A stretch of DNA of 11,540 nucleotides, from the NCBI GenBank assembly GCA_023429855.1, contig JAEZDB010000109.1:1-11540 (forward strand), read 5' to 3'. How positions within the stretch are numbered: position 1 is the stretch's first letter; each line of letters opens with the position of its first letter. The translations under genes and the position numbers were made by a program. This stretch comes from Actinomycetes bacterium. GTDB lineage: Bacteria; Actinomycetota; Thermoleophilia; Solirubrobacterales; Solirubrobacteraceae. Positions 6,183-11,540 of the stretch are shown here, piece by piece. The notes below the pieces were generated by a model, which had not been told where the DNA came from, did not search any database, and saw only the letters and a list, made by a program, of their open reading frames with translations.

Positions 6183-7541
6183 TTACCCGATCGTCACGAT
6201 CACGTCGTTGGCCGGGAACACGGCAACGTTGAACGGCCCGAGGTCGATCGACTGTGGCTCGGCGTCGGCCTGCGCGGCGCTCAGGGTCGTGACGCTGAGC
6301 GCGTTGCTCGGCAGCGGCAGGCTGAGCGTGCCGTTGCCGATCGCGCCGCGGACGGCGTTGTTGATCGTGTTCGCGAGTCCGCCGCCGGCGAACGCGTCGG
6401 TCAGCGCGATCGCGAGGACCAGCAGCGGCGAGACGAAGATGCCGCCGGCGTAGACCCACCAGGCGACCCAGATGTCGAGGCCGCTGACCACGCCGGTCCC
6501 GACGGTCAGCGTGAGGGTGCGCGTCCCGTCGGCGTTCTGCACGACCGACAGGCCGATCCGCAGGTCGAGCGTGCCCTCGATGCCGAAGGCGCCGGTCGAG
6601 TGCTCGCCCTCGAACGCGAGCTGGACCCGCAGCGACCCGGTCGAGTCGATGCCGGTGATCAGCGCCTTCACGGCCGGGCGGATCCCCGCGACGGTCGCAG
6701 AGGCCGGCAGCGGCGCGGTGCCGAGCCACGCGCACGGGTGCTGCGAGACGAACCCCGACGCCGAGAGCCCGAGGCCGCTGCGCAGCATCGGCTTCAGCAG
6801 ATCCCGCAGCACCGCCTTGTTGCCGATGATCACCGCGGCGAGGTCGCGGGGCACGCCGCCCGGACCGGTGCGGATCGCGGATCGGGTGATCGCCGCAGGG
6901 CTGGCGTCGGCGCGACGGCCGCCGATCATCATCAGGATCCGCAGCTCCTGCCCCACCGCGACGATCTCGACCGACGAGACGGGCGGCCGCGGCAGCGTCC
7001 CGAGCGGCACCACATCGGCGAGGCTCGCGTTCAGCGACGCCTCGATGGCCTGCTCGGTCGCCTCGTAGATCCGCTCGCGTTCGGCCTCACGTGCGGCATT
7101 GCCGAAGAGCGTGCCGACCAGCGAGAGCCAGGCGCCGATGCCGAGCACGCCCTCGAGCGTGCCCGGCGCGATCTCGATCTGCGCGGCGTCGGGCGCGAAC
7201 CGCAGCGACAGGCTCGTGCCCGATGCTTCGGGCCGGCCGGTAATCGCGATCGACGCCGCGAATGTCTGGCTGCCGGGCGCAACGACCTGGATGCCGCCGG
7301 AGACGAGCGCCGGCCAGGTCAGCTGGACGCTCGCACCGAGCTCCGTCCGCACGCTCGCGTCTGCTTGGAGCGAGAGGTCGTTGAGGCTCAGCTCGGTGTG
7401 CAGGACGAGTGTGCCCCAGTTCTGCACCGGCATGTTGGCGTCGGGGATCGGGGCGGCGACGAGCGGAGCCAGGCGCTGGCGGATCGCCGCGAGCGACAGC
7501 TCGAAGACGAGGTCGAACCCGCCGCTGTCTGCGCGCGACAT
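6183..7541 (-). CDS. Unknown protein, possibly TULIP/P47-like lipid-binding fold
   Basis: I do not recognise this 452-residue protein with certainty. There is no signal peptide. Residues 9-26 (FDLVFELSLAAIRQRLAP) look like the amphipathic opening strand and helix of TULIP-superfamily proteins such as clostridial P47/OrfX. Residues 44-125 are alternating hydrophobic/polar strands. A helical stretch (130-177) follows, with a charged REAERERIYEATEQAIEA core. Residues 189-265 contain strands and 'DLAAVIIGNKAVLRDLLKPM', reminiscent of a conserved P47 segment. A second strand-rich block (303-350) is followed by a Trp-rich hydrophobic stretch (355-385) that could be a buried core or a membrane segment. 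The gene is second in an operon: its ATG lies 2 bp after the upstream stop codon, and AAGGGGG about 8 bp before the ATG is a good Shine-Dalgarno. The TULIP assignment is by pattern only and could be wrong; the coding call is firm. Confidence 0.75.
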   Translation of the reverse strand: MSRADSGGFDLVFELSLAAIRQRLAPLVAAPIPDANMPVQNWGTLVLHTELSLNDLSLQADASVRTELGASVQLTWPALVSGGIQVVAPGSQTFAASIAITGRPEASGTSLSLRFAPDAAQIEIAPGTLEGVLGIGAWLSLVGTLFGNAAREAERERIYEATEQAIEASLNASLADVVPLGTLPRPPVSSVEIVAVGQELRILMMIGGRRADASPAAITRSAIRTGPGGVPRDLAAVIIGNKAVLRDLLKPMLRSGLGLSASGFVSQHPCAWLGTAPLPASATVAGIRPAVKALITGIDSTGSLRVQLAFEGEHSTGAFGIEGTLDLRIGLSVVQNADGTRTLTLTVGTGVVSGLDIWVAWWVYAGGIFVSPLLVLAIALTDAFAGGGLANTINNAVRGAIGNGTLSLPLPSNALSVTTLSAAQADAEPQSIDLGPFNVAVFPANDVIVTIG

Positions 7542-7543
7542 GG

Positions 7544-8248
7544 TCAGGCCCCCTTGACGCGCGAAACGCGGATCGCGGTGCCGCTCGGCGGCTGCAGCCT
7601 CGTTGGCGCGCCGTAGACGGCGGCGATCTGGTCGCCGACGTCGCGCACGACGGTGGCGGCTGCAGCGGAGCCGGGTGCGAGTCCGGCCGGCGGCTTGTTC
7701 GCCGCGATACCGGTCACGACGGTCAGCGGGTCGGTCTTCAGGCTGGCGAACGTGGCCGGATTCGCTGCGGCCGCCGCGAACGTGTCGGCGATGAGCTGCA
7801 CGGCGGCGGCCTGGGCTCCGGTCAACCGGACCGGGTCGTGGATGCCGGCGGTCGCCTCGGGCACCTGGATCTTGACCCCGCGGAACCGGTCCAAGAACTC
7901 CTTGCGCGTCTGCCCGTCGCCGCCGGTGCGCAGCTCCTCCGGCACCTCGAGCTGGCCCAGGGCGGCTGCGGGGTCGGTCGCCAGCAGCTCGGCCAGGGCG
8001 CGGTCGCCGGCAATCCGCTCAGCGATCTCTTCACTGCGGCCGGCGAGGTGCTTGGCGAGTTCGGCCACGCGGGCGTCCTTGATGCCGAGCCGCTTGAGCG
8101 CGGCACCCGACGGCGGCTTGGCGTCAAGCCGAATCGTCACGTCGGGCGCAGGCGTCTTGCGTCCGAGGTCGAGCGCACGCTCGAGCGCTTCGCGGTTGCC
8201 GGGCTTCCCCGGCTTCGCGGGTTTTGGCTTTCGAGGCAACGGCGACAT
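7544..8248 (-). CDS. Ala-rich protein of unknown function, first gene of the operon
   Basis: This 234-residue protein was not recognised. It begins with a basic Lys/Pro tail (residues 3-18, RKPKPAKPGKPG) that is probably disordered. A helical region follows (about 48-107) ending in ALAELLATDPAAALGQLEVP. That string is of the 'LL-x-DP-x-A-x-L' type found in nitrile-hydratase-like leader peptides and some other small helical proteins. A second, looser copy (FASLKTDPLTVVTGIA, 167-182) lies in an Ala-rich helical half. There is no signal peptide or membrane segment. The frame is open to an ATG at 8419, but the extra residues are Arg/Pro-rich and would overlap the ppc start; ATG 8248 gives a clean N-terminus. 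No Shine-Dalgarno is seen there. The stop is 2 bp from the next ATG, so the two proteins are probably made together and may interact. Confidence 0.72.
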   Translation of the reverse strand: MSPLPRKPKPAKPGKPGNREALERALDLGRKTPAPDVTIRLDAKPPSGAALKRLGIKDARVAELAKHLAGRSEEIAERIAGDRALAELLATDPAAALGQLEVPEELRTGGDGQTRKEFLDRFRGVKIQVPEATAGIHDPVRLTGAQAAAVQLIADTFAAAAANPATFASLKTDPLTVVTGIAANKPPAGLAPGSAAAATVVRDVGDQIAAVYGAPTRLQPPSGTAIRVSRVKGA

Positions 8249-8407
8249 GGCGCGAGTGAACCACAGCAGCGCCAGCGCGTCGCTTGGTGGACCGCGGCTC
8301 GGGGGACGACCGAACCGGTGCATTGGCGAGCCCGCACCTTGTACGGATGGCGGTTGCGGGCGGGACGGGAGGCGGGAGAAGATGCCGCGACGCCCAACCC
8401 TCGTCTT

Positions 8408-8412
8408 AGGAG
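8408..8412 (+). promoter_or_regulatory. Shine-Dalgarno that decides the ppc start (AGGAG, 6 nt before CTG)
   Basis: AGGAG lies 6 nt upstream of CTG 8419, in frame with ppc. No ATG, GTG or TTG occurs in frame between the TAG at 8407-8409 and ATG 8497, and no comparable Shine-Dalgarno precedes 8497. The 170-bp stretch 8249-8418 must also hold divergent promoters for ppc and the minus-strand operon; I could not assign either with confidence. Confidence 0.55.
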
Positions 8413-8418
8413 CCTCCA

Positions 8419-11181
8419 CTGACCACGCCAGCGCTTCAGCCCACGCCCGGCCTGGGTGGGCCGCGCGACTTCGCGGCCGATCGTGCGCTGCTGCGCATGG
8501 TGCTCGACCGCGTGATCGTGGTCGGCGAAGGGGAGGAGGCCCTCGACCTGCACCGCCAGGTGATCGACCTCGGCGAGCGGCTGCGCGGCGGCGACGAAGC
8601 TGCAGGCACCGAGCTCGACGCGCTGATCGGCGGGCTCTCGACCGAGGGTCTCGGCGTGCTCGCGCGATCGCTCACCCGGTGGTTCCAGCTGCTCAACCTC
8701 GCCGAAGACAACGACCGCATCCGGCGCGTGCGCTCGAAGGAGCTGGCGTCGGCGCCGGCCGCTCGGCAGGGGTCGCTGCGCGAGGTCGTCGAGCAGATCG
8801 CCGCCGACGGTCTGTCGGCCGACGACGTGCGCGGGCTGCTCGCTCGGGCGGAGGTCCACCTCGTGATGACGGCGCACCCGACCGAGGCTCGGCGGCGCAC
8901 GACCCTCGACAAGCTCGCCCGGATCTTCGGGGTGCTGCGGCAGCTCGACGAGCGTCGCCCGACCCACGACGACGAGGCGATCGCGGCCGAGAGCCTTGCG
9001 AGCGCGGTCCAGGAGCTGTGGGGGTCCGACGAGATCCGGGCGGTGACGCCGACCGTCGGCGACGAAGTGCAGACCGGTCTGGCCTACCTGCGCAAGACCC
9101 TGGCGGAGGTGCTGCCCGACATCTACCGCGAGCTGGAGGCGGCGGTCGCCGAGACCTACCCGGGCGCCGACATCGCCGTGCCGCCGCTCCTGCGGTTCGG
9201 CTCCTGGATGGGCGGCGACCGCGACGGCAACCCGTTCGTCACGCCCGCCGTGACCGAGCAGACGCTGCTGGCGATGCGCACGGCCTGCCTGCAGTTCCTG
9301 CGCGAGCGGGTGATCGAGCTGTCGGCTCGGGTCTCGCTGTCGAGCCGGCTCGTCGGCGAGCCGCCCGCGCTTGCGGCCATCGAGGCGAGCGGGGCGCAGG
9401 ACTTCCCCAAGACGTTCGCGATCCTCGCCGGCCGCAGTCCCGAGGAGCCGTATCGGCGGGCATTCGGGCTGATTGCGCGGCGGATCCGAGCCACGTTTGA
9501 GGGCGACGGGCGCGGCTACAGCTGCTCGGCCGACCTGCTCGCCGAGCTGCGCGCCTGCGAGACCGCGCTGCTGGCCAGCGGCGGCTCGTTCGTCGCCGAC
9601 GGGTTGCTGCGCGACGTGATCCGCCAGGTCGAGGTGTTCGGCTTCCACTTCGCCCGCCTCGACGTCCGCCAGCACGCCGATAAGCATCGCGCGGCGATCG
9701 CCGAGATCCTGGCTGAGCTCGAGCTGTGCCCGGACTACGAGGCGCTGCCGCAGGACGCGCGGATCTCCCTGCTGACCGCCGCGATCGACGACCGCCGGCC
9801 GCTCATTCCCAGCGACATCAGCGGCTTCTCCGAGTCCACGCAGGAGATCGTCCAGACCTTCCGCACGCTCGACGACCTGCGCCGCGGCGACCACGAGGGT
9901 GCGCTGCAGAGCTACATCATCTCCGGCTGCAGCGGGCCGGTCGACCTGCTCGAGGTGCTGCTGCTGCTCAAGGAAAGCCGCCTCTCGCGGGCTGGTGGCG
10001 TCGACTGCGCGCTGCGGATCGTCCCACTCTTCGAGGAGGGCGAGACGCTCGCTGCCGCCGCGGAGACGATGCGGACGGTCCTTGCGCAGTCGTGTTACCG
10101 CAACGCCCTGGCGGCCGTTGGCGACGAGCAGGAGATCATGCTCGGCTACTCCGACTCCAACAAGGACGTCGGCTATGTGGCCTCGGGCTGGGGCATCTAC
10201 CGCGGCCAGCTCGAGCTCTCCGAGGTGATGCGCGAGCACGGCCTCACGTGGATCTTCTTCCACGGCCGCGGCGGCGCCGTCGGGCGCGGCGGCGGCCCGA
10301 GCATCGTCGCGATCAGCGCGCAGCCGCCTGGCACGGTCGGCGGGCGGCTCAAGGTGACCGAGCAGGGGGAGGTGCTGTCGGACAAGTACGCCGTGCCCGA
10401 GATCGCCCACCGCGAGCTGGAGCTGACGACCGGCGCGGCGCTGCTGCGCGGCGCGGGCTCCGGCGACGCTCGGCTGTCGGCGGAGCGCCGCGCCCGCTAC
10501 GACCCGGTGCTCGAGCAGATGTGCGACCTGTCGACGAGGGCCTACCGCTCCCTCGTCTACGACGACCCCGACTTCGCCGCGTTCTTCCACTCGGTGACGC
10601 CGATCGGGCAGATCTCGCAGCTGCGGTTTGGGTCGCGTCCTGCCAAGCGCAAGGCGAGCCAGCGCATCGAAGACCTCCGGGCGATCCCGTGGGTGTTCTC
10701 GTGGACGCAGTCCCGGATCGTGCTGTCGGGCTGGTACGGCTTCGGCGCCTCGCTCGAGGCGGCTCGCGAGCAGCACGGCCTGGAGATCCTGCAGGAGATG
10801 GACCGGGTCTGGCCGTTCTTCGCTGCGCTGGTGAGCAACGCCGAGATGGCCTGCGCCAAAGCCGACCTCGGGATCGCGCGCCGCTACGCCGCCGTTGCCG
10901 GGGCCACGCCGATGTGCGACCGCATCTGGCCGCAGATCGAAGCCGAGTACGCCCGCACGACCCGCGAGCTCTGCGCCGTCACCGGCCGCGAGCGGCTGCT
11001 CGACCGCGAGCCGGCGCTCCGCGGCTCGATCGACCGGCGCAACCCCACCGTCGACCCGCTGTCGTTCATCCAGGTCGAGCTGATGAAGCGCGCCGTTGCC
11101 GGCGAGACGGGCGAAGAGATCGCGCGCGCGAGCGCGCTGGCGATCAACGGGATCGCCGGCGGCCTGCGCAACACCGGTTGA
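8419..11181 (+). CDS. ppc: Phosphoenolpyruvate carboxylase
   Basis: The enzyme carboxylates phosphoenolpyruvate with bicarbonate to oxaloacetate, replenishing the TCA cycle. It is a cytoplasmic homotetramer in known members. From CTG 8419 it is 920 residues, normal for bacteria. Signature segments appear in order: TAHPTE (151-156) with catalytic His153; GSWMGGDRDGNP (261-272); LGYSDSNKD (575-583); FHGRGGAVGRGGGP (614-627), the mobile glycine loop; LRAIPWVFSWTQ near 753; and the canonical C-terminal Asn-Thr-Gly. All expected key residues are present. Known members are often inhibited by aspartate or malate; that is family knowledge only. The first ATG (8497) falls inside the conserved N-terminal helix (DFAADRALLRMVLDRVI), so the true start must be upstream. 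CTG 8419 is the candidate with a Shine-Dalgarno, giving (M)TTPALQPTPG. The function is certain; only the start is open. Confidence 0.96.
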   Translation: MTTPALQPTPGLGGPRDFAADRALLRMVLDRVIVVGEGEEALDLHRQVIDLGERLRGGDEAAGTELDALIGGLSTEGLGVLARSLTRWFQLLNLAEDNDRIRRVRSKELASAPAARQGSLREVVEQIAADGLSADDVRGLLARAEVHLVMTAHPTEARRRTTLDKLARIFGVLRQLDERRPTHDDEAIAAESLASAVQELWGSDEIRAVTPTVGDEVQTGLAYLRKTLAEVLPDIYRELEAAVAETYPGADIAVPPLLRFGSWMGGDRDGNPFVTPAVTEQTLLAMRTACLQFLRERVIELSARVSLSSRLVGEPPALAAIEASGAQDFPKTFAILAGRSPEEPYRRAFGLIARRIRATFEGDGRGYSCSADLLAELRACETALLASGGSFVADGLLRDVIRQVEVFGFHFARLDVRQHADKHRAAIAEILAELELCPDYEALPQDARISLLTAAIDDRRPLIPSDISGFSESTQEIVQTFRTLDDLRRGDHEGALQSYIISGCSGPVDLLEVLLLLKESRLSRAGGVDCALRIVPLFEEGETLAAAAETMRTVLAQSCYRNALAAVGDEQEIMLGYSDSNKDVGYVASGWGIYRGQLELSEVMREHGLTWIFFHGRGGAVGRGGGPSIVAISAQPPGTVGGRLKVTEQGEVLSDKYAVPEIAHRELELTTGAALLRGAGSGDARLSAERRARYDPVLEQMCDLSTRAYRSLVYDDPDFAAFFHSVTPIGQISQLRFGSRPAKRKASQRIEDLRAIPWVFSWTQSRIVLSGWYGFGASLEAAREQHGLEILQEMDRVWPFFAALVSNAEMACAKADLGIARRYAAVAGATPMCDRIWPQIEAEYARTTRELCAVTGRERLLDREPALRGSIDRRNPTVDPLSFIQVELMKRAVAGETGEEIARASALAINGIAGGLRNTG

Positions 11182-11211
11182 AACGCGCTGCTCACCAGCC
11201 CCCGGCCCAAA

Positions 11212-11256
11212 CGGACTGCGGTCCAGTCTTGCTGGGCGACACTGGACCGCAGTCCG
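11212..11256. terminator. Perfect 16-bp inverted repeat downstream of ppc
   Basis: CGGACTGCGGTCCAGT (11212-11227) and ACTGGACCGCAGTCCG (11241-11256) are exact reverse complements around a 13-nt loop, starting 30 bp after the ppc stop. No U-tract follows, so as a terminator it would be of the U-less actinobacterial type. Each arm also contains a smaller palindrome (GGAC-N4-GTCC), which would equally suit an operator for the following dehydrogenase gene. Terminator is the more likely role. Confidence 0.7.
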
Positions 11257-11308
11257 CAAGGGGTTCAGGCGGTGTGGAGCGCACACGCCGCCTGACGACG
11301 CCGCTCGC

Positions 11309-11314
11309 TACGGT
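11309..11314 (+). promoter_or_regulatory. Leaderless -10 box of the dehydrogenase gene
   Basis: TACGGT ends exactly 6 bp before the ATG at 11321, so transcription would start on or next to the A of the start codon. No Shine-Dalgarno is present, which fits a leaderless mRNA. No convincing -35 element was found at 16-18 bp. Confidence 0.4.
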
Positions 11315-11320
11315 TACCGA

Positions 11321-11540
11321 ATGAGCGTTCGGTTCGATATCGAGGGCAGCGGTGCCGACCGCGCGGAGGGTGCGGCCGTCGTCTTCGGCGGCGCCTCGGG
11401 GCTCGGTGAGGCGGCGGCGCGACGGCTCGCCCGCGAGTACGGGCTGGTGGTCGTCGCCGACCGCGACGAAGCCCGCGCCAAGCTGGTCGCCGACGAGATC
11501 GGCGGCGTGGCCGTCGCCTGCGACGTGACCGACGAAGCCG
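11321..11540 (+). CDS. Short-chain dehydrogenase/reductase (partial, 3' end off window)
   Basis: The first 73 residues of an SDR-family NAD(P)-dependent oxidoreductase are visible. The dinucleotide-binding loop is GGASGLGE (23-30), preceded by a beta-strand (AAVVF) and followed by the helix AAARRLARE. The second strand ends in VVVADRD (43-49): an acidic residue (Asp47) at the tip usually indicates NAD over NADP preference, although the adjacent Arg leaves some doubt. 'ACDVTDEA' (66-73) is the conserved Asp-Val segment that contacts the adenine ring. The usual Thr just before the Gly-rich loop is Phe22 here. There is an 18-residue N-terminal extension. The catalytic Ser-Tyr-Lys region is outside the window, so substrate and activity cannot be judged. 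It has its own promoter box and is separated from ppc by a strong hairpin. Confidence 0.85.
   Translation, partial: MSVRFDIEGSGADRAEGAAVVFGGASGLGEAAARRLAREYGLVVVADRDEARAKLVADEIGGVAVACDVTDEA

Noticed and set aside
8137..11286. A 1049-codon open frame on the minus strand opposite ppc
   Set aside because: The plus strand encodes a complete, motif-perfect PEP carboxylase. The antisense product is Arg/His/Gln-rich without recognisable domains, as expected for a shadow frame in GC-rich DNA.

Overview
The window looks like a chromosomal segment of a very GC-rich actinobacterium. The amino-acid usage, the secreted propeller with a C-terminal 'GTPQPRQTLTC' Ig-like start, and the LAAC lipoprotein would fit the Thermoleophilia/Solirubrobacterales, but that placement is inference. 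No tRNA, rRNA, CRISPR array, transposase or phage gene was seen, and base composition is even throughout.

Layout: (1) 1-1603, minus strand: a secreted protein with nine repeats of a TolB/WD40-like beta-propeller, running off the left edge. (2) A 168-bp divergent region, then a lipoprotein (1789-2688, plus) and an 88-residue AbrB/VapB-type DNA-binding protein (2786-3052, plus). (3) A MATE/DinF-type multidrug exporter on the minus strand (3069-about 4355), convergent with the AbrB gene and divergent from an alpha/beta-hydrolase-fold gene (4438-5283, plus). That hydrolase appears to have lost catalytic residues and is followed by a class I polyphosphate kinase 2 (5331-6128, plus). (4) A strong hairpin separates ppk2 from a convergent two-gene minus-strand operon: 7544-8248 is transcribed first and encodes an unknown Ala-rich protein, and 6183-7541 encodes a beta-rich protein that may have a TULIP/P47-like fold. 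(5) Phosphoenolpyruvate carboxylase (8419-11181, plus), whose start is probably a CTG codon with a well-placed Shine-Dalgarno. A perfect 16-bp inverted repeat follows, and then the beginning of a short-chain dehydrogenase that leaves the window on the right.

How they fit: the firm metabolic assignments are ppc (anaplerotic oxaloacetate supply) and ppk2 (nucleotide phosphorylation from polyphosphate). The rest is envelope or secreted proteins, export and regulation, so this is mostly a core-genome neighbourhood and not a defence or mobile island. The parts most worth a second look are the two-gene operon at 6183-8248, the degenerate hydrolase, and a recurring start-site architecture. In that architecture a TANGGT box lies 6-7 bp before an ATG in front of three separate transcription units, which suggests leaderless mRNAs. 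One of these boxes overlaps a palindrome at the AbrB-type gene, and another leads directly into a five-codon open frame that overlaps the lipoprotein start.
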